In this document: positions 26,846-37,851 of the stretch, piece by piece
Layout of the letters: every line of letters starts with the position of its first letter
How positions within the stretch are numbered: the stretch's first letter is position 1
Assembly (NCBI RefSeq): GCF_003634105.1
Contig: NZ_RBIQ01000007.1
Coordinates: forward strand, 1 to 64,000
Length of the DNA: 64,000 nucleotides
Reading direction: 5' to 3'
Source of the DNA: Maribacter vaceletii
GTDB taxonomy: Bacteria > Bacteroidota > Bacteroidia > Flavobacteriales > Flavobacteriaceae
Program-made: the position numbers and the translations under genes
The notes under the pieces: model-generated
The model's database searches: none
Told to the model about the DNA's origin: nothing
What the model saw: the letters and a program-made list of their open reading frames with translations, nothing else

Positions 26846-27370
26846 TTATCCTTTAAAAACTTTTTCTAAAGAAACTCCTCTTTCTTGAGCTATTGTCTTA
26901 GCATCTCTTAATTGTAATAAAGCATCAAAAGTAGCTTTTACTACATTGTGTGGGTTAGATGACCCTTGAGATTTAGATAATACATCTTGAACACCTACAG
27001 CTTCCAATACCGCTCTTACAGCTCCACCTGCAATAACTCCAGTACCATGAGATGCTGGTTGGATATAAACTCTAGCACCACCAAATTTACCTTTTTGCTC
27101 ATGAGGTAAAGTTCCTTTATTTAAAGGAATACGAATTAAATTCTTTTTAGCATCTTCTATTGCTTTTGCAATTCCAGTTGCTACCTCTTTAGATTTTCCA
27201 AGACCATGACCAACTACTCCGTTTTCATCACCTACAACTACTATTGCAGAAAAGCCAAAAGCTCTACCACCTTTAGTAACTTTGGTAACTCTTTGTACAC
27301 CAACTAATCTGTCTTTTAAATCTAAACCTCCTGGTTTTACTGTCTCTACGTTTTTATATTTTTGAAACAT
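26846..27370 (-). CDS. rpsE: 30S ribosomal protein S5
   Basis: This 174-residue protein helps translational accuracy with S4. Its N-terminal double-stranded RNA-binding domain has [19 protein letters not shown]. The C-terminal S5 domain has [18 protein letters not shown]. It is followed by rpmD. Confidence 0.99.
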   Translation of the reverse strand: MFQKYKNVETVKPGGLDLKDRLVGVQRVTKVTKGGRAFGFSAIVVVGDENGVVGHGLGKSKEVATGIAKAIEDAKKNLIRIPLNKGTLPHEQKGKFGGARVYIQPASHGTGVIAGGAVRAVLEAVGVQDVLSKSQGSSNPHNVVKATFDALLQLRDAKTIAQERGVSLEKVFKG

Positions 27371-27378
27371 AATGCTAT

Positions 27379-27732
27379 TTAAAATTTAAGTCCTGCTTCC
27401 CTTGCGCCATCGGCCAAAGATTTAACTCTTCCGTGATATAAATTCCCTCCTCTATCAAAAGCTACTTTATCATAACCAGCTTTTAAAGATTTCTCAGCTA
27501 TTGCTTTTCCAACTAATTTTGCAATTTCTGATTTGTTTCCTTTAGAATCAATTGCTTTATCTCTAGATGACGCTGCAAGTAAAGTAATACCTTTTACATC
27601 ATCTATTAACTGAGCGTATATTTCACTATTACTTCTGAAAATTGATAATCTAGGTCTTTCTGCCGTACCAGAAGAAACTTTTCGTATTCTTCTACGAATT
27701 CTATATTTTCTTTGTGTCTTTGATAATTTCAT
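27379..27732 (-). CDS. rplR: 50S ribosomal protein L18
   Basis: This 117-residue protein binds 5S rRNA. The basic start ([16 protein letters not shown]), the [10 protein letters not shown] segment and the C-terminal [20 protein letters not shown] motif are diagnostic. Confidence 0.99.
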   Translation of the reverse strand: MKLSKTQRKYRIRRRIRKVSSGTAERPRLSIFRSNSEIYAQLIDDVKGITLLAASSRDKAIDSKGNKSEIAKLVGKAIAEKSLKAGYDKVAFDRGGNLYHGRVKSLADGAREAGLKF

Positions 27733-27742
27733 AATGCTATTC

Positions 27743-28285
27743 TTAAGCTGATTTACCGGCTTTTCTTCTTAATATTTCTCCAACAAACTTAATACCTTTT
27801 CCTTTATATGGTTCTGGCTTACGGAATGATCTAATTTTTGCTGCAATTTGACCAACCAATTGTTTATCGTATGAAGTTAATTTTACTATTGGGTTTTTAC
27901 CTTTTTCAGATATTGTTTCCACTTTAACTTCTGGAGCTAAATCAATAACAATATTATGAGAAAAACCTAAAGCTAAATCTAACTTTTGACCTTGATTACT
28001 TGCTCTATAACCTACACCTACAAGTTCTAGTTCTTTTGTCCACCCTTTAGAGACACCATTAACCATATTCAAAACTAATGATCTATATAAACCGTGTTTT
28101 GCTTTTTGATCTTTAGAGTCTGATGATCTAGTAACTTTTACTTCACCTTCTTCTACATTTATAGAAACACCAGAGAATTCTTGAGTTAACTCTCCTAATT
28201 TACCTTTTACAGTAACAACATTATCTTTAACTTCAACAGTTACACCTTCTGGAATTGCTACTGGATTATTACCTATTCTAGACAT
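27743..28285 (-). CDS. rplF: 50S ribosomal protein L6
   Basis: This 180-residue protein has two copies of the L6 fold and ends with the signature region [17 protein letters not shown]. Length is typical. Confidence 0.99.
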   Translation of the reverse strand: MSRIGNNPVAIPEGVTVEVKDNVVTVKGKLGELTQEFSGVSINVEEGEVKVTRSSDSKDQKAKHGLYRSLVLNMVNGVSKGWTKELELVGVGYRASNQGQKLDLALGFSHNIVIDLAPEVKVETISEKGKNPIVKLTSYDKQLVGQIAAKIRSFRKPEPYKGKGIKFVGEILRRKAGKSA

Positions 28286-28303
28286 TTTTTTAATCTTTAA
28301 ATA

Positions 28304-28702
28304 TTAATAAACGTAGCATAATACCTCGCCACCTACATTTTCATCTTGCGCCTGCTTACTAGTCATTACTCCATGAGAAGTAGACACTATAGCTACACCA
28401 AGTCCATTAAGAACCCTTGGCAAGTCTTGTTTTCCAACATACTTACGTAAACCAGGTTTACTAACACGTTGTAATTTTTTTATTACAGGCTCTTTAGTTA
28501 CTTTATTATATTTTAAAGCTATTTTGATAGAACCTTGTACTTTGTCTTGTTCGAATTTATAACTTAATATATATCCTTGATCGAATAATATTTTTGTTAT
28601 TTCTTTTTTAACATTAGAAGATGGTATATCTACCACTCTATGCCCTGCTCTGCTGGCATTTCTAATTCTTGTTAAATAATCTGCTATAGTATCAGTTACC
28701 AT
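28304..28702 (-). CDS. rpsH: 30S ribosomal protein S8
   Basis: This 132-residue protein binds the central domain of 16S rRNA. The start TDTIADYLTRIRNA and the C-terminal signature GLGVAIVSTSHGVMTSKQA identify it. In enterobacteria S8 represses the spc operon. No S8 target could be recognised in the rplE region here. Confidence 0.99.
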   Translation of the reverse strand: MVTDTIADYLTRIRNASRAGHRVVDIPSSNVKKEITKILFDQGYILSYKFEQDKVQGSIKIALKYNKVTKEPVIKKLQRVSKPGLRKYVGKQDLPRVLNGLGVAIVSTSHGVMTSKQAQDENVGGEVLCYVY

Positions 28703-28770
28703 TTTTATTTATTTCGGTGACGGTTTTTAACACTATTGTTAAACCTGAAACCAGTTAATACTCTTAATAA

Positions 28771-29040
28771 TTACCAGCTTGCCTTTTTAACACCTGGTAT
28801 TAAACCTTGATTAGCCATTTCTCTAAAAGTAACCCTAGAAATTCCAAAAGTTCTCATGTATCCTTTAGGTCTTCCAGTAAGCTTACAACGATTATGCATA
28901 CGAATTGGCGATGCATTTTTAGGTAATTTTTGTAGCGCTTCATAATCTCCAGCTTCTTTTAAAGCTTTTCTTTTTTCAGCATATTTAGCTACAGTTTTTG
29001 CCCTTTTTCTTTCGCGGGCTTTCATTGATTCTTTAGCCAT
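28771..29040 (-). CDS. rpsN: 30S ribosomal protein S14, zinc-free long form
   Basis: This 89-residue protein is the long, zinc-independent S14 type. It has one Cys only, in [19 protein letters not shown], rather than two CxxC pairs. It starts 1 base after the rplE stop. Confidence 0.98.
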   Translation of the reverse strand: MAKESMKARERKRAKTVAKYAEKRKALKEAGDYEALQKLPKNASPIRMHNRCKLTGRPKGYMRTFGISRVTFREMANQGLIPGVKKASW

Positions 29041-29041
29041 A

Positions 29042-29593
29042 CTAGTTCTTTTTAAAAGGTAATCCTAATTCGGTTAATAATGATTTTGCTTCTTTATCTG
29101 TATTTGCAGAAGTTACAAATGTAATATCCATACCATTAATACGATTAATTTTATCAATATTAATTTCAGGAAATATGATTTGCTCTGTAATACCTAAACT
29201 ATAATTCCCTCTTCCATCAAAACCAGTAGCTTTAATTCCTTGAAAATCACGAACTCTAGGTAACGCACTAGTAACCAATCTATCTAAGAATTCATACATT
29301 CTTTCACCACGCAAAGTCACTTTAGCACCTATTGGCATACCTTTACGTAATTTAAAAGAAGCAACATCCTTCTTAGACATAGTAGCAACAGCTTTCTGTC
29401 CAGTAATAATAGTCATTTCATCAACAGCATGATCAATCAACTTTTTATCAGCAACTGCAGCTCCAATACCTCTACTTACAACTATCTTTTCTAACTTAGG
29501 AACTTGCATTATATTTTTATAACCAAATTCCTCTTTAAGAGCACCTACAATACGCTCTGTATATTCTGTTTTTAATCTTGCAACGTAAGCCAT
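29042..29593 (-). CDS. rplE: 50S ribosomal protein L5
   Basis: This 183-residue protein binds 5S rRNA and contacts the P-site tRNA. The motif [18 protein letters not shown] and the [16 protein letters not shown] region are typical. Confidence 0.99.
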   Translation of the reverse strand: MAYVARLKTEYTERIVGALKEEFGYKNIMQVPKLEKIVVSRGIGAAVADKKLIDHAVDEMTIITGQKAVATMSKKDVASFKLRKGMPIGAKVTLRGERMYEFLDRLVTSALPRVRDFQGIKATGFDGRGNYSLGITEQIIFPEINIDKINRINGMDITFVTSANTDKEAKSLLTELGLPFKKN

Positions 29594-29595
29594 AA

Positions 29596-29910
29596 CTAAA
29601 TTACTTCATTGGATTTTTTAGAAACTCTAACTTTCTTACCATCTCTTAAGTCATAACCAACCCTGGTTAAATCACCAGATTTAGGGTCAACTAAAGAAAG
29701 ATTAGAAACATGAATTGGAGCTTCTTTTTTAACAATTCCTCCTTGAGGATTTTTTGCACTAGGTTTTTCATGTTTAGACACCATATTAGCACCTTCAACA
29801 ATTGCCTTGTTTTTCTGAAGATTTACACTTAAAACTTTACCTTCCGTACCTTTATGGTCACCAGCAGTAATTTTAACCGTATCTCCTGTTTTAATTTTTA
29901 ATTTCTTCAT
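29596..29910 (-). CDS. rplX: 50S ribosomal protein L24
   Basis: This 104-residue assembly-initiator protein has an N-terminal KOW motif ([19 protein letters not shown]). It precedes rplE by 2 bases. Confidence 0.99.
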   Translation of the reverse strand: MKKLKIKTGDTVKITAGDHKGTEGKVLSVNLQKNKAIVEGANMVSKHEKPSAKNPQGGIVKKEAPIHVSNLSLVDPKSGDLTRVGYDLRDGKKVRVSKKSNEVI

Positions 29911-29923
29911 TGTACTGAATATA

Positions 29924-30292
29924 TTATAGTACCTCAGGGGCTAATGATACAATTTTCATAAATTGTTTGTCACGAAGTTCTCTAGCTACAGGCCCAAAAA
30001 CACGCGTACCTCTCATTTCTCCAGTTGGATTTAACAATACACACGCATTGTCATCAAAACGTATATATGAACCATCAGGTCTTCTTACTTCTTTTTTAGT
30101 TCTTACAACTACCGCTGTAGAAACTGCTCCTTTTTTAATACCACCATTTGGAGTTGCCTCCTTAACAGTAACAACGATTTTATCGCCAATTGAAGCATAT
30201 CTTCTTTTTGTACCACCAAGTACACGTATAGTCAAAACTTCTTTTGCACCGGTATTATCTGCTACCTTTAGTCTAGATTCTTGCTGTAACAT
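29924..30292 (-). CDS. rplN: 50S ribosomal protein L14
   Basis: This 122-residue protein starts [19 protein letters not shown] and has the [13 protein letters not shown] motif near its end. Both are conserved in L14. It starts 1 base after rpsQ. Confidence 0.99.
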   Translation of the reverse strand: MLQQESRLKVADNTGAKEVLTIRVLGGTKRRYASIGDKIVVTVKEATPNGGIKKGAVSTAVVVRTKKEVRRPDGSYIRFDDNACVLLNPTGEMRGTRVFGPVARELRDKQFMKIVSLAPEVL

Positions 30293-30293
30293 A

Positions 30294-30551
30294 TTATTTA
30301 GCTCTTTCTAAGATTTCTACTAATCTCCAACACTTGTTCTTACTTAAAGGACGTGTTTCCATAATTTTGACTTTATCGCCAATATTACAATCATTCTTTT
30401 CATCGTGTGCAACATATTTCTTTGTTTTTAACACGAACTTACCGTACATAGGATGCTTAACTCTTTTAACTTCTGCAACAACAATGGATTTTTCCATTTT
30501 ATCACTAGTTACTACTCCTATTCTCTCTTTTCTTAAGTTTCTTTTTTCCAT
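30294..30551 (-). CDS. rpsQ: 30S ribosomal protein S17
   Basis: This 85-residue OB-fold protein carries the signature [21 protein letters not shown] and [19 protein letters not shown]. It is between rpmC and rplN. Confidence 0.99.
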   Translation of the reverse strand: MEKRNLRKERIGVVTSDKMEKSIVVAEVKRVKHPMYGKFVLKTKKYVAHDEKNDCNIGDKVKIMETRPLSKNKCWRLVEILERAK

Positions 30552-30564
30552 AAAGCAGAACCAA

Positions 30565-30756
30565 TTATTGGTTGTCCCTATTAGTTAATTCCGTAGCCAA
30601 TTTAGCTACTGTTCTTCTAACTTTTCTTATTTGAAGTGGGTTTTCTAGAGGTGTTACAAAATGCGCAATCTTTAAATCAGCATGAAGTTTTTTTAACTCC
30701 ACCAACTTCTCCGTAAGTTCCTGGTTGGACAATTCTTTTATTTCTTGTTTTTTCAT
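30565..30756 (-). CDS. rpmC: 50S ribosomal protein L29
   Basis: This 63-residue helical hairpin protein lies by the exit tunnel, where nascent-chain factors dock. [21 protein letters not shown] and the [13 protein letters not shown] segment identify it. Confidence 0.98.
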   Translation of the reverse strand: MKKQEIKELSNQELTEKLVELKKLHADLKIAHFVTPLENPLQIRKVRRTVAKLATELTNRDNQ

Positions 30757-30767
30757 GATACTTACGT

Positions 30768-31193
30768 TTAATCTTGAACAGTATAATCTCTAGCCACAAT
30801 AAATTTAGTTTTAACTGGCAATTTTTGCGCAGCTAAACGTAAGGCTTCTTTAGCTATATCTATAGATACTCCTGCTATTTCAAATAAAACCCTACCTGGT
30901 TTTACAACAGCTACAAAATATTCTGGAGCACCTTTACCTTTACCCATACGTACCTCTAAAGGTTTTTTCGTAATAGGCTTATCTGGAAATATCTTTATCC
31001 ATAACTGCCCCTCTCTCTTCATATATCTTGTAGCAGCAATACGAGCAGCTTCAATTTGACGGGATGTTAAAAAAGATGTATCCAAGGACTTTATACCGAA
31101 CATACCATTTGAAAGCAAATGCCCTCTTCCGGCATTACCCTTCATACGGCCCTTCTGCATTTTACGAAACTTCGTTCTTTTTGGTTGTAACAT
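30768..31193 (-). CDS. rplP: 50S ribosomal protein L16
   Basis: This 141-residue protein binds near the A-site tRNA elbow. [19 protein letters not shown] and the [19 protein letters not shown] segment are conserved. Confidence 0.99.
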   Translation of the reverse strand: MLQPKRTKFRKMQKGRMKGNAGRGHLLSNGMFGIKSLDTSFLTSRQIEAARIAATRYMKREGQLWIKIFPDKPITKKPLEVRMGKGKGAPEYFVAVVKPGRVLFEIAGVSIDIAKEALRLAAQKLPVKTKFIVARDYTVQD

Positions 31194-31213
31194 TTTCTTA
31201 CTTCTTTAAAAAA

Positions 31214-31933
31214 TTACTTTCTACGACGTGGTTTTCTTCCACCATCATTTTTTCCACCTTTTCCACCTTGGCTCTTTTGCATTCCAACTAATGGAGAAAG
31301 CTCTCTCTTTCCATATACTTCACCTTTCATTATCCAAACTTTGATTCCCAATCTACCATAAGTAGTATGAGCCTCATGCAAAGCATAATCAATATCTGCT
31401 CTAAAAGTAGATAATGGAATACGTCCATCTTTATAAGATTCTGAACGAGCCATCTCTGCACCATTTAAACGTCCAGAAATTTGAATCTTAATACCTTCAG
31501 CATTCATTCTCATAGCAGCCGCAATAGACATTTTTATTGCTCTTCTAAAAGATATTCTAGATTCAATTTGCCTTGCAACACTTGCCGCAACCAAATTAGC
31601 ATCTAACTCAGGTCTTTTAATTTCATATATATTAATCTGAACTTCCTTACCTGTAATTTTCTTAAGCTCTTCTTTAAGCTTGTCTACTTCTTGACCACCT
31701 TTACCAATTATGATACCAGGTCTTGCCGTTGTAACCGTAACAGTAATAAGTTTTAAAGTACGCTCAATGATAACTCTAGATACACTTGCTTTTGATAAAC
31801 GAGCATGAATATATTTTCTAATTTTATCATCCTCAGCTAACTTATCTCCATAATCATTACCACCGTACCAGTTAGATTCCCAACCTCTGATGATTCCTAA
31901 ACGATTACCTATTGGATTTGTCTTTTGTCCCAT
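31214..31933 (-). CDS. rpsC: 30S ribosomal protein S3
   Basis: This 239-residue protein lines the mRNA entry site. The ATG at 31933 ([14 protein letters not shown]) is the family start. An upstream in-frame codon at 31966 would add 11 unrelated residues inside rplV. The KH domain contains [11 protein letters not shown], and the C-terminal S3 domain has [13 protein letters not shown] basic tail (GGRKPRRRK) ends it. One base separates it from the rplV stop. Confidence 0.99.
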   Translation of the reverse strand: MGQKTNPIGNRLGIIRGWESNWYGGNDYGDKLAEDDKIRKYIHARLSKASVSRVIIERTLKLITVTVTTARPGIIIGKGGQEVDKLKEELKKITGKEVQINIYEIKRPELDANLVAASVARQIESRISFRRAIKMSIAAAMRMNAEGIKIQISGRLNGAEMARSESYKDGRIPLSTFRADIDYALHEAHTTYGRLGIKVWIMKGEVYGKRELSPLVGMQKSQGGKGGKNDGGRKPRRRK

Positions 31934-31934
31934 T

Positions 31935-32342
31935 CTAGCTTTGTGTATTATTGTTAGACCCAACAACCAATGTTACATGGTTGGAACGTTTTCTAATTCT
32001 ATGTGCTCTTCCTTGAGGCGCAGGGCGTAATCTTTTTAACATACTACCACTATCCACTCTAATCTCACTTACAATAAGATCAGCATCTTCAACATTAGCA
32101 TCCTCATTCTTTGCTTGCCAATTTGCAATTGCAGAAAGCAATAATTTCTCTAACCTTCTAGAAGCCTCTTTAGGATTAAATCTTAGAGTAGCTAAAGCGC
32201 TTTCAACTTTCTTACCTCTTACCAAATCTGCAACTAAACGCATTTTTCTTGGAGAAGTAGGGCAATTATTAAGTTTAGCAAATGCTACTTTTTGTTTTTC
32301 AGCCTTTATTCTTTCGGCCATTTGTTTTTTACGAACTCCCAT
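31935..32342 (-). CDS. rplV: 50S ribosomal protein L22
   Basis: This 135-residue protein has a long beta-hairpin that lines the exit tunnel. The core [20 protein letters not shown] and the [16 protein letters not shown] end are diagnostic. Confidence 0.99.
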   Translation of the reverse strand: MGVRKKQMAERIKAEKQKVAFAKLNNCPTSPRKMRLVADLVRGKKVESALATLRFNPKEASRRLEKLLLSAIANWQAKNEDANVEDADLIVSEIRVDSGSMLKRLRPAPQGRAHRIRKRSNHVTLVVGSNNNTQS

Positions 32343-32345
32343 AGC

Positions 32346-32624
32346 TTACTTTTTTCCTTTATTCTTTGCCCCTGCATGACCTCTAAAAGATCGTGTTGGA
32401 GAAAATTCTCCTAATTTATGACCTACCATATTTTCAGTAACAAAAACAGGGACAAATTGTCTTCCATTATGTACCGCAATAGTAAGACCTACAAAATCAG
32501 GTGTTATCATTGAAGCTCTAGACCAAGTCTTAATTACTGACTTTTTACCAGAAGCTGCATTCTGTTGGATTTTCTTATCCAAACTATAGTGAACGTAAGG
32601 TCCTTTTTTTAGTGAACGTGCCAT
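32346..32624 (-). CDS. rpsS: 30S ribosomal protein S19
   Basis: This 92-residue protein of the 30S head has [19 protein letters not shown], the [20 protein letters not shown] stretch and [14 protein letters not shown]. All are standard. Confidence 0.99.
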   Translation of the reverse strand: MARSLKKGPYVHYSLDKKIQQNAASGKKSVIKTWSRASMITPDFVGLTIAVHNGRQFVPVFVTENMVGHKLGEFSPTRSFRGHAGAKNKGKK

Positions 32625-32637
32625 TTCTTTCTACTTT

Positions 32638-33462
32638 TTATTTCTTTCTACGTTCTATTATATACTTGTTTGTACTCTTAGTCTCAGAACGAGTTCTAAA
32701 TCCTTTAGCAGGTATTCCGTTTCTTGATCTTGGATGACCACCAGAAGCTCTACCTTCACCACCACCCATTGGGTGATCCACTGGGTTCATTGCTACCGGT
32801 CTAGTTCTTGGTCTCTTACCTAACCATCTAGTTCTACCTGCCTTACCAGACACCAATAATTGGTGATCAGAATTCGAAATAGCTCCTATTGTAGCCATAC
32901 AACCAGAAAGAATTAATCTAGTTTCTCCTGAAGGCATTTTTACAGTAACAAACTTACCGTCTTTTGCCATTAATTGAGCAAAAGTTCCTGCACTTCTAGC
33001 CATAACAGCACCTTGACCAGGACGTAATTCTATACAAGAAATAACAGTTCCTAATGGAATCTCACTTAAAGCAAGTGCATTACCAACTTCTGGAGCTGCA
33101 CCTTGACCCGAAGAAACCTTCTGACCAACTTGCAAACCATTTTGTGCAATTATATATTTTTTTACTCCATCAGCATATTCTAACAAAGCAATAAATGCTG
33201 TTCTATTTGGATCATATTCAATAGACTTTACAGTAGCAGCAACATCTTGCTTATCTCTTTTAAAATCTATTACACGATACCTTCTTTTATGACCACCACC
33301 TCTATGGCGCATTGTCATTTTTCCTTGACTGTTTCTACCTCCTGATTTTTTTAACGGAGCAAGCAAGCTTTTTTCCGGCTTATCAGCAGTAATGGCGTCA
33401 AATCCATTAACTACTCTAAAACGCTGCCCAGGAGTGATTGGTTTTAATTTTCTAACTGACAT
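32638..33462 (-). CDS. rplB: 50S ribosomal protein L2
   Basis: This 274-residue protein is required for peptidyl transferase activity and subunit joining. The signature [20 protein letters not shown] contains the conserved His of the family. The N-terminal OB and C-terminal SH3-like domains have the normal length. Confidence 0.99.
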   Translation of the reverse strand: MSVRKLKPITPGQRFRVVNGFDAITADKPEKSLLAPLKKSGGRNSQGKMTMRHRGGGHKRRYRVIDFKRDKQDVAATVKSIEYDPNRTAFIALLEYADGVKKYIIAQNGLQVGQKVSSGQGAAPEVGNALALSEIPLGTVISCIELRPGQGAVMARSAGTFAQLMAKDGKFVTVKMPSGETRLILSGCMATIGAISNSDHQLLVSGKAGRTRWLGKRPRTRPVAMNPVDHPMGGGEGRASGGHPRSRNGIPAKGFRTRSETKSTNKYIIERRKK

Positions 33463-33471
33463 CTCTTGTCT

Positions 33472-33762
33472 TTATAGATTACTGTAAAAATCAATTATAT
33501 CACCTTCAGCTACATCAACAACAGCTTTTTTCAAAGCATTTGTCTTTCCATGCTGTACACCTGTCTTAGTGTAACGTGACTTTCTAGTAGGCCCGTAATT
33601 CATAGTACGTACCTTTTTTACGGAAACACCGTAAGTTGCTTCAACAGCATCTTTTATCTGAATCTTATTAGCCTTTGGACTAACAAAGAAACCATAACGA
33701 TTATACAACTCGCTATCAGCGGTCATTTTCTCAGTTATTATCGGTTTTATCAACACACTCAT
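33472..33762 (-). CDS. rplW: 50S ribosomal protein L23
   Basis: This 96-residue protein at the exit tunnel is a docking site for trigger factor and SRP. The start LIKPIITEKMTADSE and the IKDAVEATYGVSVKKVRTMN segment identify it. Confidence 0.99.
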   Translation of the reverse strand: MSVLIKPIITEKMTADSELYNRYGFFVSPKANKIQIKDAVEATYGVSVKKVRTMNYGPTRKSRYTKTGVQHGKTNALKKAVVDVAEGDIIDFYSNL

Positions 33763-33767
33763 GTTTC

Positions 33768-34397
33768 CTATTTATTTAAAGTTGCTTCAATTCCTTCTAA
33801 AGAACCTTCAAGCAATACAATATTATTTGCATTTAATATCTTGTAAGTACTTAATTCTGAGTTAGTTACAACTTCAGAACGCTCTAAATTACGCGAAGAC
33901 AAATATACACTATTATTTGAATCACCCAACACAAATAAAGACTTTTTGTTTTCTAAGCCTAAAGACTTAAGAACCTCAATAAAATCTTTAGTTTTTGGCG
34001 CATCAAAACTAAAATCTTCAAGAACTACAATTGCATTCTCTTTTGACTTAATTGTAAGTGCAGATTTTCTAGCCAAACGCTTAACATTTTTGTTTAACTT
34101 TTGCGTATAATCTTTAGGTCTTGGGCCAAAAATACGACCACCACCTCTAAAGATTGGAGACTTAATACTACCAGCACGAGCCGTACCAGTACCTTTTTGC
34201 TTTTTAATCTTTCTAGTACTACCAGCAATCTCTCCTCTTTCCTTAGCCTTATGTGTACCTTGTCTTTGATGTGCTAAATATTGCTTAACATCTAAGTAAA
34301 CCGCATGATTATTTGGTTCTATTGCGAAAACTGAATCTGAAAGCTCTGCTTTCCTACCCGTATCTTTTCCTTTAATATCTAAAACTGCTACCTTCAT
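33768..34397 (-). CDS. rplD: 50S ribosomal protein L4
   Basis: This 209-residue protein has the extended tunnel loop ([22 protein letters not shown] region at 64-85). Its start overlaps the rplC stop by 1 base. In enterobacteria L4 shuts down its own S10 operon by attenuation in the leader. The hairpin found ahead of rplC here makes a comparable loop plausible. Confidence 0.99.
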   Translation of the reverse strand: MKVAVLDIKGKDTGRKAELSDSVFAIEPNNHAVYLDVKQYLAHQRQGTHKAKERGEIAGSTRKIKKQKGTGTARAGSIKSPIFRGGGRIFGPRPKDYTQKLNKNVKRLARKSALTIKSKENAIVVLEDFSFDAPKTKDFIEVLKSLGLENKKSLFVLGDSNNSVYLSSRNLERSEVVTNSELSTYKILNANNIVLLEGSLEGIEATLNK

Positions 34398-35014
34398 TAC
34401 TTCTGAATAGTTACGTAAGCGTTTTTATGTCCAGGAACACAACCCTTTACTACTAAAAGATTTTTTTCTGGAACTATTTTCAATACTTTAAGATTTTGAA
34501 CAGTAACTTTATCACCACCCATTCTTCCAGCCATCTTCATACCTTTAAAAACTCTAGCAGGATACGAAGCCGCACCTATAGAACCCGGAGCTCTTAATCT
34601 GTTATGTTGACCATGAGTTGCTTGACCAACACCACCGAAGCCATGTCTTTTAACAACACCCTGAAAACCTTTTCCTTTTGATGTGCCTACAACATCAACA
34701 AATTCACCTTCTACAAAAACATCAACACCTACAGTGTCTCCTAATTTGTACTCTCCTTCAAATTCCTGAAATTCAACGACTTTTTTCTTAGGTGAAGTAC
34801 CTGCTTTTTTAAAGTGACCTGTTTCAGCCTTATTAGCACGTTTTTCCGCCTTGTCATCGAAACCAAGCTGAAGGGCATTATACCCGTCTACCTCTTCGGT
34901 TCTGACTTGGGTAACCACACATGGTCCAGCCTCAATAACGGTACATGGCATATTTTTACCATTATCGTCAAAAATACTAGTCATGCCTACTTTTTTTCCT
35001 ATTAACCCAGACAT
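34397..35014 (-). CDS. rplC: 50S ribosomal protein L3
   Basis: This 205-residue protein is needed early in 50S assembly. [20 protein letters not shown] and the [15 protein letters not shown] signature are diagnostic. It is the first gene of the transcription unit that starts at the promoter near 35.2 kb. A leader of about 190 bases precedes it. Confidence 0.99.
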   Translation of the reverse strand: MSGLIGKKVGMTSIFDDNGKNMPCTVIEAGPCVVTQVRTEEVDGYNALQLGFDDKAEKRANKAETGHFKKAGTSPKKKVVEFQEFEGEYKLGDTVGVDVFVEGEFVDVVGTSKGKGFQGVVKRHGFGGVGQATHGQHNRLRAPGSIGAASYPARVFKGMKMAGRMGGDKVTVQNLKVLKIVPEKNLLVVKGCVPGHKNAYVTIQK

Positions 35015-35100
35015 TTGTTTTAAATTATGGATACTTGATTTAAAAAATAAATCCCATCTCCGTTTATATTAATTATTCGTATTACTCTTAACTTTTACAC

Positions 35101-35130
35101 ATAAAAAAAGGGTCAAAACTAATTCAACCC
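35101..35130 (-). terminator. Attenuator-like hairpin in the rplC leader
   Basis: On the minus strand GGGTTGAA and TTTTGACCC can pair over 8 positions (two of them G-U) around a loop of about 5 bases. Seven T residues follow directly. It lies downstream of the promoter and 88 bases before rplC, so it can only act inside the leader transcript. This is how an attenuator works. Confidence 0.6.
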
Positions 35131-35213
35131 TGAATTTTGTTTTTTCCGTTTTTCCTTCGCACGCAGCTCAGGACATGTACACTTTATTTACCTAAAGAGG
35201 TTTTTAGTGGCGG

Positions 35214-35243
35214 CAAAAATAGGAATATTTTTCGGTTTACCAA
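35214..35243 (-). promoter_or_regulatory. Promoter for the rplC-to-rplQ unit
   Basis: On the minus strand TTG (35243-35241) and TATTTTTG (35221-35214) are 19 bases apart. That is a full match to the flavobacterial consensus TTG-N19-TAnnTTTG. Transcription should start near 35207. Confidence 0.75.
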
Positions 35244-35338
35244 ACTATATTTAAAGATATTTAAAGATATTCTATTCCTAATAAATAAAAACACTTAAAC
35301 AAGTAAAAAACAATAAAAAAAAACCCTTTTTTGCAAAG

Positions 35339-35371
35339 AAAAAGCCTAGAAATTAAATTTCTAGGCTTTTA
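35339..35371 (-). terminator. Terminator after rpsJ
   Basis: AAAGCCTAGAAAT and ATTTCTAGGCTTT form a perfect 13-bp stem with a 3-base loop and a T run. It starts 25 bases past the rpsJ stop and separates the str-type unit from rplC. Confidence 0.9.
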
Positions 35372-35396
35372 TTAAATTATATATTGCAATATGCAA

Positions 35397-35702
35397 TTAC
35401 ACTTTAATCTCTACTTCAACTCCACTAGGAAGCTCCAGTTTCATTAGAGCGTCAATTGTCTTTGATGAAGAACTATATATATCTAATAACCTCTTATAAG
35501 AGCTTAGTTGAAATTGTTCTCTAGACTTTTTATTTACGTGCGGAGAACGCAATACCGTAAATATTTTTTTATGCGTTGGCAAAGGTATAGGACCTGTTAC
35601 AACAGCACCTGTAGTCTTAACCGTTTTTACGATTTTTTCAGCAGATTTATCTACCAAACTATGATCGTAAGATTTTAGTTTTATTCTAATTTTTTGACTC
35701 AT
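35397..35702 (-). CDS. rpsJ: 30S ribosomal protein S10
   Basis: This 101-residue protein is also the NusE component of transcription antitermination complexes. The signature [19 protein letters not shown] is intact. Here it is the last gene of the rpsL-rpsG-fusA unit, with a terminator behind it, and not the first of the S10 group. Confidence 0.99.
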   Translation of the reverse strand: MSQKIRIKLKSYDHSLVDKSAEKIVKTVKTTGAVVTGPIPLPTHKKIFTVLRSPHVNKKSREQFQLSSYKRLLDIYSSSSKTIDALMKLELPSGVEVEIKV

Positions 35703-35712
35703 CTTCTAAAAT

Positions 35713-37845
35713 TTATACAGTTAATCCTTTTGATGCTTTAATAACCGCCTCTGATATATTTGATGGAGTTTCTGCATATTGTGCAAATTCCATAGTTGAT
35801 GTTGCTCTACCAGAAGAAAGTGTTCTTAAAGAAGTTACATAACCAAACATTTCTGATAATGGCACAGTACCTTTTACAACCTTAGAACCAGCTCTATCAC
35901 TCATATCACTAATAGTTCCTCTTCTTCTATTTAAATCCCCAACAATATCACCCATGTTCTCCTCTGGAGTTAACACTTCTAGTTTCATTATTGGTTCCAT
36001 TATAACGGCACCAGCAGCTTTGCCAGCAGCTTTGTATCCCATTTTTGCAGCAAGTTCAAAAGATAATGCATCTGAATCCACAGGGTGGAAAGATCCATCT
36101 TTAAGAACAACTTTCATTGCATCCATTTCAAAACCAGCTAAAGGGCCATCTTTCATTGCAGCTTGGAATCCTTTTTCTACAGCAGGAATAAATTCTTTTG
36201 GTATACGACCACCTTTAATCTCATCAACAAACTGTAATCCAGTTCCTTCGAAATCTTCATCAGCAGGACCCATTTCAAATACAATATCACCAAACTTACC
36301 ACGACCACCAGATTGCTTTTTATAAGTTTCTCTATGTGACGCCGTTCTAGTTAAAGCTTCTTTATATTCTACTTGAGGTTCACCTTCGTTAACTTCAACT
36401 TTAAACTCACGCTTTAAACGATCCACAATAATATCTAAGTGAAGTTCTCCCATCCCAGAAATAATTGTCTGTCCTGAAGCCTCATCAGTCTTAACTTGAA
36501 AAGTTGGATCTTCTTCTGCTAATTTAGCTAAAGCCATACCTAACTTATCCACATCAGCCTTTGTTTTAGGCTCTACAGCAATACCAATAACTGGATCAGG
36601 AAAATCCATACTCTCTAACACTATAGGATGTTTTTCATCCGACATAGTATCCCCGGTTTTAATATCTTTAAAACCTACAGCAGCACCAATATCACCAGCT
36701 TCGATAAAATCAATAGCATTTTGCTTATTAGAGTGCATTTGGTAAATACGAGAAATACGTTCTTTTTTACCTGATCTATTATTTAATATATAAGAACCAG
36801 CATCTAAACGACCTGAATATGTTCTAAAGAATGCCAAACGACCAACAAAAGGATCGGTAGCAATTTTAAATGCTAAGGCAGAAAAAGGCTCCTTAACATC
36901 TGGTTTACGAGAAATTTGCTCATCAGTATCTGGATTTGTACCTATAATATCGTCCTTATCTAAAGGAGATGGTAAATATCTACAAACAGCATCCAATAAA
37001 AACTGAACTCCTTTATTCTTAAATGATGAACCACATATCATTGGAATGATAGCTCTATCCATTACAGCAGCTCTCAATGCAGCATGCACCTCTTCTTCTG
37101 TAATAGAATCTTCATCCTCGAAGAATTTCTCCATTAACTCCTCATCATACTCAGCAACAGCCTCAATTAAAGCAGCTCTATACTCCTTTACTTCCGCTTT
37201 CATCTCTTCTGGAATGTCAATAACATCAAAAGTAGAACCAAATCCTTCATCATGCCAAACAATAGCTCTATTCTTAGCTAAGTCAACAATCCCTTTAAAA
37301 TCAGCTTCCTCACCAATTGGCAAAACAATAGGAACTGCATTAGAACCTAACATTGTTTTAACTTGTTTACAAACCATTAAAAAGTTAGACCCTTGACGAT
37401 CCATCTTATTAACAAAACCAATTCTTGGCACTTTATAATTATCTGCTAATCTCCAGTTAGTTTCTGACTGAGGTTCAACACCATCAACAGCACTAAATAA
37501 GAAAACCAAACCATCAAGAACTCTTAATGAACGGTTTACTTCTACTGTAAAATCAACGTGACCAGGAGTATCAATAATATTAAAGTGATACCCTTTAGCG
37601 TCACTTGCTGGCTTTCCATTTTCTGTAGGGAACTGCCACTCACATGTAGTAGCCGCAGAAGTAATTGTAATACCTCTTTCTTGTTCTTGCTCCATCCAGT
37701 CCATAGTAGCAGCACCATCATGTACTTCTCCTATTTTATGACTAACACCCGTATAAAATAATATACGCTCTGTTGTAGTGGTTTTTCCTGCATCAATATG
37801 TGCAGCAATACCTATATTTCTTGTGAATTTTAAATCTCTTGCCAT
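35713..37845 (-). CDS. fusA: Elongation factor G
   Basis: This 710-residue translational GTPase drives translocation and, with RRF, ribosome recycling. The P-loop AHIDAGKT spans 15-22. The switch [10 protein letters not shown] and the NKMDRQGS motif follow. Domains II-V run to about 700 with normal length. It stands between rpsG and rpsJ. No tuf gene follows, as is usual in Bacteroidota. Confidence 0.99.
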   Translation of the reverse strand: MARDLKFTRNIGIAAHIDAGKTTTTERILFYTGVSHKIGEVHDGAATMDWMEQEQERGITITSAATTCEWQFPTENGKPASDAKGYHFNIIDTPGHVDFTVEVNRSLRVLDGLVFLFSAVDGVEPQSETNWRLADNYKVPRIGFVNKMDRQGSNFLMVCKQVKTMLGSNAVPIVLPIGEEADFKGIVDLAKNRAIVWHDEGFGSTFDVIDIPEEMKAEVKEYRAALIEAVAEYDEELMEKFFEDEDSITEEEVHAALRAAVMDRAIIPMICGSSFKNKGVQFLLDAVCRYLPSPLDKDDIIGTNPDTDEQISRKPDVKEPFSALAFKIATDPFVGRLAFFRTYSGRLDAGSYILNNRSGKKERISRIYQMHSNKQNAIDFIEAGDIGAAVGFKDIKTGDTMSDEKHPIVLESMDFPDPVIGIAVEPKTKADVDKLGMALAKLAEEDPTFQVKTDEASGQTIISGMGELHLDIIVDRLKREFKVEVNEGEPQVEYKEALTRTASHRETYKKQSGGRGKFGDIVFEMGPADEDFEGTGLQFVDEIKGGRIPKEFIPAVEKGFQAAMKDGPLAGFEMDAMKVVLKDGSFHPVDSDALSFELAAKMGYKAAGKAAGAVIMEPIMKLEVLTPEENMGDIVGDLNRRRGTISDMSDRAGSKVVKGTVPLSEMFGYVTSLRTLSSGRATSTMEFAQYAETPSNISEAVIKASKGLTV

Positions 37846-37851
37846 TTCTGA

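Larger units (their letters stand above)
35015..35396 (-). promoter_or_regulatory. rplC leader region
   Basis: The gap between rpsJ and rplC is unusually long for this cluster. Read on the minus strand it holds, in order, the rpsJ terminator (35339-35371), a TTG-N19-TAnnTTTG promoter (35214-35243), a GC-richer leader and a hairpin with a T run (35101-35130), then 88 bases to the rplC ATG. No ORF is present in the leader. Confidence 0.7.

Noticed and set aside
29967-30311. 114-codon open frame on the plus strand across rplN
   Set aside because: It is fully antisense to rplN and the end of rpsQ, has no ribosome-binding site and no recognisable protein sequence. It comes from codon bias of the r-protein gene.
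31934-31966. Longer start for rpsC
   Set aside because: The 11 extra residues overlap rplV, while MGQKTNPIG at 31933 is the universal S3 start.
35310-35340. A/T run CAATAAAAAAAAACCC near the rpsJ terminator as a second terminator
   Set aside because: No stem can be formed around it; only the 35339-35371 hairpin is convincing.
35954-36325. 123-codon open frame antisense to fusA
   Set aside because: Ser/Pro-rich composition typical of an antisense shadow; fusA is certain in this place.
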